A stretch of DNA of 34,686 nt from Prolixibacteraceae bacterium (GCA_018648265.1 JABGRN010000063.1:1-34686); one strand, 5' to 3'; positions 1 to 9,901 are shown, counted from the first letter of the stretch. Made by a program: numbers and translations. The notes: generated from the sequence alone by a model not told the origin.

Positions 1-90
1 TTGCTAAAATTTATGCTTAAAAACAAAACCAACCCGAATTATGAAGTGAGCCAATTCCCCACTCCTCAAATTAATAGCAGATTGAAATAA
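1..90 (+). CDS. possible 3' end of an unidentified gene, cut by the window edge
   Basis: The first forward frame is open from the window edge and stops with TAA at 88-90, giving 29 residues that end in NSRLK. It converges on the small minus-strand gene that ends five bases later. Nothing in these residues identifies a family, and an open frame this short can occur by chance, so this is only a possible gene tail. Confidence 0.3.
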   Translation: MLKFMLKNKTNPNYEVSQFPTPQINSRLK

Positions 91-94
91 GGCC

Positions 95-388
95 TTAAAT
101 TACTTTTTTTACTTCTGCCGATAATTTTTCGAGTGAAGAATCTGCGGCACTTAACATATCGGCAACCAAACTATTGTAATATTTCTTAACCAGTTTCGAA
201 TTGTCTTTCCCGTCGGGATGATTAACCCGCAGTCTCAATTCGCGGTGATTCTGAATAACTTCACCAGCAATTTTCATTATTTCTTCATTATTCACTTTCG
301 AATTGTATTCCATCACATAAAAACAATCGCTCAACACCAGCGACATTAACAAATCGATATCCTTTTTTAAGTCTCTAATACTTGCCAT
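95..388 (-). CDS. conserved hypothetical protein, about 97 aa
   Basis: This is a small, charged, apparently all-helical cytoplasmic protein with no signal peptide or membrane segment. The N-terminal half carries a hydrophobic helix with the residues LLMSLVLSDCFYVMEYN, and the C-terminal half is rich in Lys and Glu. I do not recognise a named family. The coding frame is clean, with AT-rich codon use like its neighbours and a plausible ATG, and nothing competes with it on the other strand. It stands alone: the next gene on the same strand ends beyond 550. Its function is unknown. Confidence 0.6.
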   Translation of the reverse strand: MASIRDLKKDIDLLMSLVLSDCFYVMEYNSKVNNEEIMKIAGEVIQNHRELRLRVNHPDGKDNSKLVKKYYNSLVADMLSAADSSLEKLSAEVKKVI

Positions 389-553
389 AATAAACGTGAT
401 TTTAATTTAAAGGTAAATAAAATTGATAAAACGAGCATGATAATTATTATTACTCAGAAACCAGATTATCGGTGAGTTCTCCCGATTTACCGTGACGGGA
501 TGACTTTTACTATCAAAAATAAACAACATTAACTATAAAACAGGTTACGCTTT

Positions 554-2515
554 TTACTGTCTCCTAATATTTACGCCACTGCCCGTAGATCCACTGCTCC
601 CCCCCTGAAACATATTATTTCCACCTTGTGGGTTATTTTGCTGTTCCTTTTCCTTGCGTGCATTTTCTTCGGCCCGTTTCTTTTGTTGTTCTTCCAATTC
701 CAAATCCCTAATATTTTTATAAAATGTAGGATCGTGTTTTAATTCCCAACTTTTTTCATTGTCCCAGTTAGACCGGACTTTTATAACCTCGTTAATATAG
801 GCTACACGTTCGGGCAGGTATTTATCCTGGTAACTTCCGGTATCCCATTTACCATTGCCATTTTTGTCGTAAACAATTTTTACCTTGTACTTGTCGGGGG
901 CAAGATAATCGAAAATTACATTCGCGTCTTCCTCAATTTCTTTTTGAACTATAATTTCTTCCTCATCGTTGTTTTTAAGCAATTGAATCAACATTTGACT
1001 TTCAACACCCGTGATTTTTAACAAAATGGTCCCGTAATAATCTTCTTCTTGTGTTTTGAATTTTTTAATCATTTCCTTACTGGTAAGCCCATAAATATTT
1101 TCGCAGGCTGCCGAATCAATTTCCAGGTTGTATTCAGTGCCGGGTTCCAGGTTAAATAAAAGTTTGTACCTCCGCCAGGCTGTTGTGTCCTTTTCGAACC
1201 GAAAATTTAAAGCAGTTTTTAAGGTGTCATCTGCAAGGTAAAGATTAACACGGGTACTATCGAAATATTTTACGGGTTCGGGAGCTGAAATAAAAATATT
1301 TTTATTTAAGTTGAATGCCGAAGTACTTACATTTGTTTCCCAGCTAAACTGAGGGACCGGCACTGCCTCTTCTTCTTCGTCCCCCTTTTGTTTTCTCCTT
1401 TTTTTCGATGTATCTTCTTTATCAATAAAATTTAATTCCAGTGTATCTTTTTGAATATACAACTGACTTAAAGAATCAAATTGAAAATAAGACAATTCCA
1501 TAACAAGGGTATCTGTTTTTGCTACCAGAGTATCGGCAATCCACATTGTCAGCGAATCCATATTCTCATTAGGTTCTAAAATATACCAATCGGTTACATC
1601 AGAATCGACAAGCCTTACTTTAAAGGTATCTTCAACCGACTCGTTAAAAACAAAGCTGCATTTGTAACGCGTGTCCCGATTATACGAATCTAAGTACTGT
1701 TCAAATATATCTTCGGTAAAATGCCTTAAATAAAATGGCTCAGGCAAAAACTGGGTATGTCCTGTAATTAATAACGAATCAACCCCTTTCACCAAAGTAT
1801 CCGGTTCTTCATGAAATTCGGCCAACGGAAACACGATTGTATCGACAAATGCAATTTGTTCTGCCCCTTCGTTGTACATCAAATCGGAATTAGCATCATT
1901 TACAGAAAAAATATGATAATTGCCCGGCGGAATATTGTCGATCATAAAAAGTCCTGTTTGATCTGTTTTGGCTATAAAATCCGGGCGAACTTTATGGACT
2001 GCAGAATCGTGCAAGTTTTTATGCAACATTACCAAAGCACTTTCCACAGGTTCGAGATTAAAAGCATTAATTACACGTCCGGCAACTCTCAATGAATCGT
2101 AAATATCGCCTGTGCTAAATGAAAAGCGTAAATTTTCGAGTGGATTTCTTTCGTTATTATCGGCAACCGAATTTTTAAAATCAAGCGAATAAGTTGTGCT
2201 GTCTAACAATTCTTCATTAAATTGTACTATCAGCGTTTTTGATTTTGTACGAATAGATGGCTTTTTTGTTAATGGCGGTGAAACCACCAATGTTTCAGTA
2301 ATTTCATCGGGTATAATATACTCACTAAAAGTTAGGCGAACATCTTCTCCTTTATAATTTAAGGCTTTATAAACGGGCTGGGTTCCAATTAAAACAGGAG
2401 GAATACTATCGAGTGGGCCACCCGTGGGCATTCCCTGGTTGGCGCACGACGAGATGATAACAATCCATGCCAAGCCGGCAATAATAAAATATGGTATTTT
2501 CCCTAATAATTTCAT
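554..2515 (-). CDS. Ig-like domain (Big_5) lipoprotein with large periplasmic region
   Basis: This is a 653-residue exported lipoprotein. Residues 1-23 are a hydrophobic signal ending in a lipobox (ISSC), with the lipidated Cys at 24. Residues of about 35-135 look like a Big_5-type Ig domain, with the PPVLIGTQP and RLTFSEYI strands typical of this family in Bacteroidota. Residues of about 143-230 resemble a carboxypeptidase-regulatory-like beta sandwich (GLFMIDNIPPGNYHIF). A late region has a calcium-loop-like DKNGNGKWDTG. The C-terminus is low-complexity, rich in Glu, Lys, Gln, Gly and Ser, which suggests an extended tail. Family knowledge places such proteins in the envelope, but no substrate is known. 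A good -7 promoter box lies just upstream. Confidence 0.8.
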   Translation of the reverse strand: MKLLGKIPYFIIAGLAWIVIISSCANQGMPTGGPLDSIPPVLIGTQPVYKALNYKGEDVRLTFSEYIIPDEITETLVVSPPLTKKPSIRTKSKTLIVQFNEELLDSTTYSLDFKNSVADNNERNPLENLRFSFSTGDIYDSLRVAGRVINAFNLEPVESALVMLHKNLHDSAVHKVRPDFIAKTDQTGLFMIDNIPPGNYHIFSVNDANSDLMYNEGAEQIAFVDTIVFPLAEFHEEPDTLVKGVDSLLITGHTQFLPEPFYLRHFTEDIFEQYLDSYNRDTRYKCSFVFNESVEDTFKVRLVDSDVTDWYILEPNENMDSLTMWIADTLVAKTDTLVMELSYFQFDSLSQLYIQKDTLELNFIDKEDTSKKRRKQKGDEEEEAVPVPQFSWETNVSTSAFNLNKNIFISAPEPVKYFDSTRVNLYLADDTLKTALNFRFEKDTTAWRRYKLLFNLEPGTEYNLEIDSAACENIYGLTSKEMIKKFKTQEEDYYGTILLKITGVESQMLIQLLKNNDEEEIIVQKEIEEDANVIFDYLAPDKYKVKIVYDKNGNGKWDTGSYQDKYLPERVAYINEVIKVRSNWDNEKSWELKHDPTFYKNIRDLELEEQQKKRAEENARKEKEQQNNPQGGNNMFQGGSSGSTGSGVNIRRQ

Positions 2516-2530
2516 TCACTAAAAAGGTTA

Positions 2531-2538
2531 CAAACATA
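2531..2538 (-). promoter_or_regulatory. Bacteroidota -7 box for the lipoprotein gene
   Basis: Read on the minus strand the octamer is TATGTTTG, an exact match to TAnnTTTG. It lies 16 bases upstream of the lipoprotein ATG, and a TTTG about 18 bases further upstream could serve as the -33 element. The rest of 2516-2780, between the divergent lipoprotein and rnr genes, is AT-rich with no gene visible. Confidence 0.5.
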
Positions 2539-2780
2539 CAAATTCCTGCAAACAAAGAATGTTATGTGTTGTTAATTTAAGTTGCACGAATTGAAAAAAT
2601 AACAGGAACGTCTAACCTTAATCAATTAAATATTGCCCACCCTTCAAAATTTGACAATCTATTTATATCATTGCAAAATGCTTATAAAGAATATTAGCTT
2701 TAAAAAGAAAATTCAAAAAGAAAACCAATTTGTTCAGATAAATTAAAGTAACTTGTTCATCAATTAAAAGAAAAAAACTG

Positions 2781-4940
2781 ATGGTTAGAAAGAAGAAAAG
2801 AAAACACATAAAACACAGAAAAACAGGCACATTTAATAAAAAGAAATTAAAAAATGCCATCCTTTCTGTTCTATACGAAGAACCTTCGCAAACGGTAAAT
2901 TACAGGCAGGTTTCGAGTTGGCTAGGTATAAAAGATCAGGAAACTCAAAAACTTGTAAATGTAGCTTTGCTGGAACTAAAAGACGATGGTTCGTTGGAAC
3001 AAATCTCGCGGGGAAAATATAAATTAAAAGCAAAAACGGGGACAATCTGCGGAATTGTTGAATTACAACCCCAGGGTTTTGCGTACATAAACAGCGATGA
3101 AGTTGACCGCCCCGTACTCGTTTCTACCCGTAACCTAAAACATGCCATGGAGGGCGATAAAGTTCGCGTACACTTATATGCCCGGCGCAAAAAACACGAC
3201 CTGGAAGGAGAAGTAGCTGAGATTGTAGAACGGGCCAAATCTGTTTTTGTGGGAACTGTTCAAATTTCGCGCAATTTTGCCTTTTTGCTTCCAGCGGGGA
3301 AAGTTGGATTCGACATTTTTATCCCACTCGATAAATTATATGGAGCAAAGAATGGTCAAAAAGCCATTGCCGAAATTAACGAGTGGCCATCGCATGCCCG
3401 CAGCCCATTTGGAGAAATTATTGAAGTTCTGGGTGATGCAGGAGATAACGATGCTGAAATGCACTCGATTTTAGCCGAATTCGAATTACCACATAAATTC
3501 CCTCAAAATGTTGATAAAGCTGCTCAAAAAATCCCCTTGGAAATCCCGCCAGAAGAATACACAAAACGTCGGGATTTTAGGGGAATAACCACTTTCACAA
3601 TCGACCCCGCTGATGCTAAAGATTTCGACGATGCACTGTCGTTACAAAAATTAAAAAACGGAAATTGGGAAGTGGGCATCCACATTGCCGATGTTACTCA
3701 CTATGTCACACCAAATTCGATTATCGAAGAAGAAGCACAAAACCGGGCTACTTCTGTTTACCTGGTTGACCGAGTAGTCCCGATGTTGCCCGAACGGCTT
3801 TCGAACGGTGTTTGTTCGCTGCGCCCCAACGAAGACAAACTCTGTTTTTCTGCAATTTTCGAAATAAACGGACAGGCGGAAATATTAAACCAATGGTTTG
3901 GGAAAACGGTAATTCACTCGAACAAAAGATTTACATACGAAGAAGCACAGGAAATTATTGAATCCGGAGAAGGCGAATTAGCTGATGAATTATTAAAATT
4001 AGACAAACTGGCGCAAAAACTAAGAGAAGATCGTTTTAAAAATGGTTCTATTGCTTTCGACAGAGTTGAAATAAAATTCAATATCGATGAAAAAGGGAAG
4101 CCGCTTTCTGTATTTTTTAAAGAGGCAAAGGAATCAAATAAATTAGTTGAAGAATTTATGCTCCTCGCCAATAAACAGGTTGCAGGATTTATTGGAACAC
4201 TACCCAAAAACAAATCGCCAAAAACTTTTGTTTACCGGATTCACGACAAACCCGACCCCGACAAATTAGTCTCCCTAAATACTTTTATTCAACGTTTTGG
4301 ATACGGGATCCAGCTTTCAACAACTAAAGCCATTTCTAATTCGTTAAATAACCTGTTGAACAATGTAAAAGGGAAAAAAGAGCAAAATGTAGTTGAAACT
4401 CTGACAATTAGAACCATGGCAAAAGCAGCTTATTCAACGCGCAACATTGGTCATTACGGCTTATCGTTCGAAAACTACACACACTTCACCTCCCCTATCC
4501 GGCGCTACCCCGACATGATGGTACACCGCCTGCTGGAAAAATACCTCGCAAACGGACGTTCAGCCAACGAACAAAAATACGAGAACCTGTGTAAACACTC
4601 ATCCGAAATGGAAACAAAAGCGGCAAATGCTGAGCGTGCTTCAATAAAATATAAACAGGTAGAATTTATGCAAGACCATGTTGGGGAAATTTATCAGGGT
4701 GTAATTTCCGGTATTACGGATTGGGGGATTTATGTGGAATTAGAAAATAAAATTGAAGGAATGGTGCCCATAAGAGAATTAGACGATGATTTTTACATTT
4801 TTGATGAAAAAAATTATGCTTTGGTTGGCCGGCACACAAATAAAACATATCAGTTAGGAGCCGATGTTGTGGTTAAAATCTGGCGAACAAATTTAGAACG
4901 AAAACAACTTGATTTTCTTCTGGCAGAAAAAGAAAATTAA
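2781..4940 (+). CDS. rnr: ribonuclease R (3'-5' exoribonuclease)
   Basis: This 719-residue RNB-family exoribonuclease processively degrades structured RNA in the cytoplasm. A basic N-terminal segment and winged helix (about 1-85) precede cold-shock-like domains (about 86-230), the RNB catalytic domain (about 260-600) and a C-terminal S1 domain (about 635-718). The catalytic aspartates are in DPADAKDFDDAL, with D275, D281, D283 and D284 spaced as in E. coli RNase R. The RNB signature TSPIRRYPDMMVHRLL is also present. Length is normal for the family. The ATG start gives a lysine-rich N-terminus, as is common in Bacteroidota homologues. It is divergent from the lipoprotein gene and followed by a separate regulator gene. 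Confidence 0.96.
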   Translation: MVRKKKRKHIKHRKTGTFNKKKLKNAILSVLYEEPSQTVNYRQVSSWLGIKDQETQKLVNVALLELKDDGSLEQISRGKYKLKAKTGTICGIVELQPQGFAYINSDEVDRPVLVSTRNLKHAMEGDKVRVHLYARRKKHDLEGEVAEIVERAKSVFVGTVQISRNFAFLLPAGKVGFDIFIPLDKLYGAKNGQKAIAEINEWPSHARSPFGEIIEVLGDAGDNDAEMHSILAEFELPHKFPQNVDKAAQKIPLEIPPEEYTKRRDFRGITTFTIDPADAKDFDDALSLQKLKNGNWEVGIHIADVTHYVTPNSIIEEEAQNRATSVYLVDRVVPMLPERLSNGVCSLRPNEDKLCFSAIFEINGQAEILNQWFGKTVIHSNKRFTYEEAQEIIESGEGELADELLKLDKLAQKLREDRFKNGSIAFDRVEIKFNIDEKGKPLSVFFKEAKESNKLVEEFMLLANKQVAGFIGTLPKNKSPKTFVYRIHDKPDPDKLVSLNTFIQRFGYGIQLSTTKAISNSLNNLLNNVKGKKEQNVVETLTIRTMAKAAYSTRNIGHYGLSFENYTHFTSPIRRYPDMMVHRLLEKYLANGRSANEQKYENLCKHSSEMETKAANAERASIKYKQVEFMQDHVGEIYQGVISGITDWGIYVELENKIEGMVPIRELDDDFYIFDEKNYALVGRHTNKTYQLGADVVVKIWRTNLERKQLDFLLAEKEN

Positions 4941-5012
4941 AACAATTTCGAATATTAAGTGTTGTATATTCAACTATTTACAGGCATTTTAAGTTTTTTA
5001 AATCAATATCGT

Positions 5013-5046
5013 CTGTAACAGTAAAAAATTCAAAACTGTTTTACAG
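5013..5046 (+). promoter_or_regulatory. inverted repeat, probable TetR operator
   Basis: CTGTAACAGT at 5013-5022 faces ACTGTTTTACAG at 5035-5046. The outer arms CTGTAA/TTACAG and inner arms CAGT/ACTG pair, with two extra T's on the right side. It sits just upstream of the predicted -7 box of the TetR gene, over the expected -33 region, which is where an autorepressor would bind. That the adjacent regulator binds it is inferred. Confidence 0.5.
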
Positions 5047-5060
5047 GTAAAATAAATAAT

Positions 5061-5068
5061 TATATTTG
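5061..5068 (+). promoter_or_regulatory. Bacteroidota -7 box for the TetR gene
   Basis: The octamer TATATTTG is an exact match to the Bacteroidota -7 consensus TAnnTTTG. It lies 34 bases upstream of the regulator's ATG and directly downstream of the inverted repeat. Confidence 0.5.
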
Positions 5069-5102
5069 TACACTTTTTATAATGCAAAATAAGGGATAAA
5101 AA

Positions 5103-5705
5103 ATGCAAATCAATAACGAAAACGGGAATAAAAAAGACTTCAACAAAGAGAACATCTTAAAAATTGCCCGCGAAATTTTTAGCAAATACGGCTATAAAAA
5201 AACTACCCTCGACGACATTGCCAATGCGGTGCGAAAAGGAAAAAGCTCTCTCTACTATTATTTTAAAAGTAAGGAAGATCTTTTTCAGGCAGTAATTTTA
5301 AAGGAAGTTGAAATATTGGCCCGCGAACTGGAAATTGTTATTAACCGCAATACCGACCCTGTAGATAAATTACGCGATTATATTTTAACAAAACTTACTA
5401 CTTTTCGCAGTCTGGCAAATTTCTACCATGCCATCGAAAACGATGTAACTGCCATCGATTTTATTGAGGAAGTCAAACTCCGCTATGAACAAGATGAAAT
5501 TCGTATGATAAAACGGATCCTCATTGAAGGGGTGCGTAAAAATGAATTTGAAATTTACGATTTTAACCTTGCCGCCATTGGGATTACTACTGCAATTAAA
5601 GGACTGGAAATGCCTCTTTCGGCAGGTACTTACGGAAACGTTAACCTCGAACGGAGTGTTGACAATATCTTAAAAATAATGTGTTACGGAATTATGAAAC
5701 GGTAA
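5103..5705 (+). CDS. TetR/AcrR family transcriptional regulator
   Basis: This is a 200-residue one-component repressor. The N-terminal TetR helix-turn-helix lies at about residues 17-66 (ILKIAREIFSKYGYKKTTL, then DDIANAV, then SSLYYYFKSKEDLF), matching the family pattern closely. The rest is the helical ligand-binding and dimerisation domain, which gives no clue to the ligand. No transporter or enzyme gene lies next to it on the same strand; the following gene converges on it. With a palindrome over its own promoter, autoregulation is the best-supported role. Its other targets are unknown. Confidence 0.9.
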   Translation: MQINNENGNKKDFNKENILKIAREIFSKYGYKKTTLDDIANAVRKGKSSLYYYFKSKEDLFQAVILKEVEILARELEIVINRNTDPVDKLRDYILTKLTTFRSLANFYHAIENDVTAIDFIEEVKLRYEQDEIRMIKRILIEGVRKNEFEIYDFNLAAIGITTAIKGLEMPLSAGTYGNVNLERSVDNILKIMCYGIMKR

Positions 5706-5814
5706 AACAAAACGCCCGTATTATTAAATTGCTGAGTAAACCTGCTTTAAAGAACGTTAGTGGGATTTATAAACCCCCTTAATCGAAATAAATTAATAAG
5801 CCCGTGTTTACCAA

Positions 5815-8301
5815 TTATTTTTTAACAATCTTTTTTGGCGTTGTTTTCCTAAATTCACTAAAAGCATAGCCCGCAATTGCCAACATCAATAAAATTGAAC
5901 TTGCAAACGAAATTTTATTTCCTGTAAAATACGATTTTGGCTCAAACTTAAATTCGACGATGTGTTCTCCGGCAGGTAAAATCATTGCCCTTAAAATATA
6001 ATTTACCCTGAAATGTGGCACTTTTTCGCCGTCGATAAATGCATTCCAACCTTTATCGTAATAAATTTCTGAAAAAACTGCAAGTTGCTCTGATGAGGTT
6101 TTTGCTTTATATTTCAAATAATTAGGTTCATATTCAATTAATTCAATGTTCCCGTTTAAATCTTTATTGAATTTCTTTCCATCGACAAACCCCGAAAATC
6201 TTTTATCGATTGTAGTTTCAAGGGCTGGATTAATTCTTTTTAAAGCCGCAATTTCTTCATCTGCATTTTCAACAATTTTGTAATCGTTTACAAACCAGGC
6301 ATTGCCAAAGGCCAAAGGATTTCGAATTGGCCCCTGATTTAGATCGTAAATAATATAACGGGTATTAAGCATATTAATAACCGGGGTTTGACCAAAAACA
6401 GAATCGACTGCAGAACCACTTTGAAGACCGGTCACCATTACCTGCATTTCTGGAGATAAATGATTTTCTATCACTTCCTGATATCGGCGTAATTTTGCAG
6501 CGTGGTAACCACCCACATTTTTATGATAGTATGAAGCACGTGCGTCCATAAAAGGATTTTGCAAAGGTAAAACACGGTAGTTTAAATCTTTATCCTGAAG
6601 TATGGCCCTGTCAGCCGGCATTTCCGGGAATGGATTTGCTGCTTCGCGTTTCGAAACAAAGTTGCCATTATTTAAATATCTTTTATCAACAGACCATAAA
6701 TCAATTAGGATTAACAATCCTAATAATCCAATAAACAAGTTGGTTTTAATTTTTTTGAGATGCCATAAAAATAGTACGCCTGCGGCCATCGCAATAAACA
6801 AAAATGAACGCAATGCATCAGAACTTAATGCAGCTTTACGGTCTGCAACCGCACTATCTATTAACCAATCCGGAAATTGTTGCCTCAGATCATAAGGGCT
6901 GCTAAAGTCTCCTGTAATTCCTGGTGCAGCAGCAAATAATAACGACAAACCACCTGTAATAATAGCTGCCCATTTCAACCCGTTTAACCATTCCTTTTTT
7001 TCTGTTTTCCCCGTTAAAATCTCATTTAATGCTATAAATCCAAGTAAAGGCATTGCAATTTGTGCAATAACCAATGTCATACTTGGCGCCCGGAATTTAT
7101 TGTACAATGGCAAATAATCGAGAAGAAAACTGGTTAATCCCATTACATTTCCTCCCCACGAAAGAACAATCGAAACAATTGTTGCAATTAACAACCACCA
7201 TTTATAACGTCCTTTTACCACAAAAAGGCCAAGAAAAAAGAGGAACACTACAATGGCCCCAACATAAACCGGCCCTGCTGTACTTGGTTGATCGCCATGA
7301 TACATAACAACAGAACCAACCACTTGTCTCGGGTTCTGAATCCCTCTTTCATGCAGGGCTTCATAACTTTTAGAATTTTCGTCGGCACTAATTTGACTGG
7401 CTCCTCCCTTAAAGTTAGGAACAAGCAGTGTAAATGTTTCGCCAATTCCATAACTCCACTGAACCACATAATCTTTATCCAATCCAGAAGTTTTATTGGT
7501 ATTGTTTGATGTTAATTCAGATGGGCCGCGTATAGTTTCTTTGGAATATTCCCAGGAAGTATAAAGCCGCGAAAAATTCATGCCGACAGCAACTATTGCA
7601 CCTACAAATAAAAATAATGTAGATTTAAAAAAAGAGGTCGTCGTTTTTTCTTTTATTGCAAAAACTAATTCAACCAACCCGTAAATTGCAATCAAAATTA
7701 ATCCATAGTAAGTTATTTGTGGATGCCCTGCCAGCAATTCCAATGAAAGGGCCAAGGCAAATAAAAGTACACCCTGAATTCGTTTTTTGTTAAAAACCAT
7801 TAGCACGCCTGCAATAACTAATGGAAGATAGCCTAGAGCATAAGCTTTTGAGTTATGTCCTGCACTAAGAATTATTAAAAAATAAGAGGAAAAACCAAAC
7901 GCAATTGCACCAACTAAACTTTTCCAGCGACCAACACCAAGAGACAATAATAATATGTAAAACCCCAATATATAAAGCATTAAGGCTGAGGCCGGATGAA
8001 ACAATCTGGTAAAAATCTTGTGTATGGGCTGAGCCAGGTTTGAAGGATAAAGTACCGAGATCATATATCCTGGCATTCCCCCAAACATGCCATTTGTCCA
8101 AATAGCTTCTTCTCCGTTATCGCTTCGGTAGTCTGCTAACTCTTTCGACATACCTTTAAAATGTGTAATGTCTGATTGTTCCAAAATTTTCCCTTCAATT
8201 TGAGGAGAAAAATAAATAAACGATATACTAATAATAATTACTATTATAAATATATTTATTCCAATCGGGTTTGAACTAATAATTTTCTTCATAGTAACCA
8301 T
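5815..8301 (-). CDS. YfhO-family multi-spanning membrane protein (GT-C-like)
   Basis: This 828-residue protein belongs to the YfhO family (PF09586). It has an N-terminal transmembrane helix, about a dozen further hydrophobic segments up to about residue 560, a soluble extracytoplasmic region of about 570-790 (containing AVFSEIYYDKGWNAFIDG), and a final transmembrane helix near 795-815 before a basic tail. The DITHFKGMSKELADY stretch after the first helix is typical of Bacteroidota members. Some Firmicutes members glycosylate cell-wall polymers, and the fold is GT-C-like; the Bacteroidota role is unproven. A second in-frame ATG lies three codons in (8292). It is divergent from the flippase that opens the polysaccharide locus, so a role in surface glycosylation is plausible but inferred. 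Confidence 0.85.
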   Translation of the reverse strand: MVTMKKIISSNPIGINIFIIVIIISISFIYFSPQIEGKILEQSDITHFKGMSKELADYRSDNGEEAIWTNGMFGGMPGYMISVLYPSNLAQPIHKIFTRLFHPASALMLYILGFYILLLSLGVGRWKSLVGAIAFGFSSYFLIILSAGHNSKAYALGYLPLVIAGVLMVFNKKRIQGVLLFALALSLELLAGHPQITYYGLILIAIYGLVELVFAIKEKTTTSFFKSTLFLFVGAIVAVGMNFSRLYTSWEYSKETIRGPSELTSNNTNKTSGLDKDYVVQWSYGIGETFTLLVPNFKGGASQISADENSKSYEALHERGIQNPRQVVGSVVMYHGDQPSTAGPVYVGAIVVFLFFLGLFVVKGRYKWWLLIATIVSIVLSWGGNVMGLTSFLLDYLPLYNKFRAPSMTLVIAQIAMPLLGFIALNEILTGKTEKKEWLNGLKWAAIITGGLSLLFAAAPGITGDFSSPYDLRQQFPDWLIDSAVADRKAALSSDALRSFLFIAMAAGVLFLWHLKKIKTNLFIGLLGLLILIDLWSVDKRYLNNGNFVSKREAANPFPEMPADRAILQDKDLNYRVLPLQNPFMDARASYYHKNVGGYHAAKLRRYQEVIENHLSPEMQVMVTGLQSGSAVDSVFGQTPVINMLNTRYIIYDLNQGPIRNPLAFGNAWFVNDYKIVENADEEIAALKRINPALETTIDKRFSGFVDGKKFNKDLNGNIELIEYEPNYLKYKAKTSSEQLAVFSEIYYDKGWNAFIDGEKVPHFRVNYILRAMILPAGEHIVEFKFEPKSYFTGNKISFASSILLMLAIAGYAFSEFRKTTPKKIVKK

Positions 8302-8332
8302 GTTGAATTAGAATTGCTATTTTTGATTTGTA

Positions 8333-8340
8333 CAAAAATA
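8333..8340 (-). promoter_or_regulatory. Bacteroidota -7 box for the yfhO-like gene
   Basis: On the minus strand the octamer is TATTTTTG, an exact fit to TAnnTTTG, 31 bases upstream of the first ATG. The 66-base gap must also hold the promoter of the divergent flippase gene; TATATTTC at 8341-8348 on the plus strand is a one-mismatch candidate. Confidence 0.45.
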
Positions 8341-8367
8341 TATATTTCTAATTCTTTTTGCATATAA

Positions 8368-9843
8368 ATGGGAATAATCATAAATCAAAGTATTAAGGGA
8401 AGTTTCTGGTCGTACGCAGGGATAGTTGTAGGATTTATAACTACATCATATTTATTTCCAAAATTTTTAACGCCTGAAACAGTGGGGTTGTTTGGGCTTC
8501 TGATTGCTTACTCAGTACTAATGTCGCAATTCTCGGCCTTAGGCTTCCATGGTGTAACATCACGTTTATTTCCTTATTTTAGAAATAAAGAAAATGCACA
8601 TAATGGTTATTTGTTTGTTGCAGCGGTTGTAATAATTACCGGTTTTATTTTGTTTGTTATGGTTTTCTTTTTTGTAAAACCACTACTTATTGAAAGCAAT
8701 ATTGAAAAATCTGCATTGTTTGTAGATTATATTTATTTGCTTTTGCCCCTCACTTTTTTCACTTTAATTTTTATTCAACTCGATGTTTTTAATAAAGTAT
8801 TGTACGATGCCGTTTTTGGAACCTTTTTGCAGGAATTTTTCCAACGTGTACTTATCCTTTTGATAACCATTTTATACGTTTTTAATATTTTCAACTTACA
8901 TCAATTAATTTTGGCCTATGCTGCTTCGGTTTGTTTTAAAGGGGCATTTTTATTTATTTATCTACTTTTTAAGAAGAAAATAAGTTTTAAACCTCAGCTT
9001 GCTTTTATTGACAAAAAACTTCGAAATGAAATGATCAGTGTAGCACTATTTAGTATATTAACAGGTTTAGGGAATAGCATTGTTTTTAATATTGATAAAA
9101 TAATAATTAATCAAATACTGGGTTTAAGCCAAACTGGTGTATATACAATCGCTTTCTTTTTTGGTACCCTTGTAATAATTCCTTCGCGAGCTCTATTAAG
9201 GATTTCCGGGACACTAATCGCAGACGCTTTTAAACGAAAAGACTTAAAGTATATCGCTGACATTTATCACCGAAGTTGTTTAAACCAGTTTATTATTGGA
9301 GCATTTATTTTTGGTGGTATTTGGATTAACATCGATAATATTTTAGAGGTTTTGGGGCCGGATTACGAAGAAGGTAAATGGGTTATAATAATAATAGGGC
9401 TGGCTTATCTTTTTGATATGCTCACAGGTGCCAATTCACTGGTTATTGCATTTTCGCCATTTTACAAGGTTGCTTTAATTTTTATTTTGATACTAATTGT
9501 TTTGGTTGTGGGAACAATGTACCTGCTTGTTCCCGAATTTGGCGTTGTTGGAGGGGCCGTAGCAATCGGTATTTCCATAATTGCTAATAATATTATGCGT
9601 TATACATTTCTAAAAATAAAATATGGGATGCAACCTTTTAATGCAAAGTTTTTATTCGTTTTATTTATTTTTGCAGGTGGCATAGGTCTTTCGTATTTTC
9701 TACCCAAATTAAACCTTATTGTCGATATTTTAATTCGGAGTACTATCTTTGCAATAATTTTTATTTCTGGCATTTATGTTACTAAAGCATCGGAAGATTT
9801 CAACTTACTTGTTAAAAAGCTAAAAGAAAATTACTTGTTTTAA
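8368..9843 (+). CDS. Wzx-type polysaccharide/lipid-linked oligosaccharide flippase
   Basis: This 491-residue protein has about 12-14 hydrophobic helices spread over its full length and short basic loops. It matches the polysaccharide biosynthesis protein branch of the MOP (MATE/Wzx) superfamily. The N-terminus (GSFWSYAGIVVGFITTSYLF) and the helix NIDKIIINQILGLSQTGVY are characteristic. The family moves lipid-linked oligosaccharide units across the inner membrane. It is the first plus-strand gene of the locus, 58 bases before the neuB-like gene, which fits export of a unit containing the sugars made by the following genes. Substrate specificity cannot be read from sequence. Confidence 0.88.
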   Translation: MGIIINQSIKGSFWSYAGIVVGFITTSYLFPKFLTPETVGLFGLLIAYSVLMSQFSALGFHGVTSRLFPYFRNKENAHNGYLFVAAVVIITGFILFVMVFFFVKPLLIESNIEKSALFVDYIYLLLPLTFFTLIFIQLDVFNKVLYDAVFGTFLQEFFQRVLILLITILYVFNIFNLHQLILAYAASVCFKGAFLFIYLLFKKKISFKPQLAFIDKKLRNEMISVALFSILTGLGNSIVFNIDKIIINQILGLSQTGVYTIAFFFGTLVIIPSRALLRISGTLIADAFKRKDLKYIADIYHRSCLNQFIIGAFIFGGIWINIDNILEVLGPDYEEGKWVIIIIGLAYLFDMLTGANSLVIAFSPFYKVALIFILILIVLVVGTMYLLVPEFGVVGGAVAIGISIIANNIMRYTFLKIKYGMQPFNAKFLFVLFIFAGGIGLSYFLPKLNLIVDILIRSTIFAIIFISGIYVTKASEDFNLLVKKLKENYLF

Positions 9844-9901
9844 GTTGGTTGTTTTTCTGTAAATATATTTTCTTTAATAACTTCATTACAAAGTATAAAA
9901 T

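Noticed and set aside
5706-5814. Hairpin around GGGATTTATAAACCC as a bidirectional terminator
   Set aside because: The stem contains a mismatch and almost no loop, and it lacks a clear T-run, so it is too weak to call.
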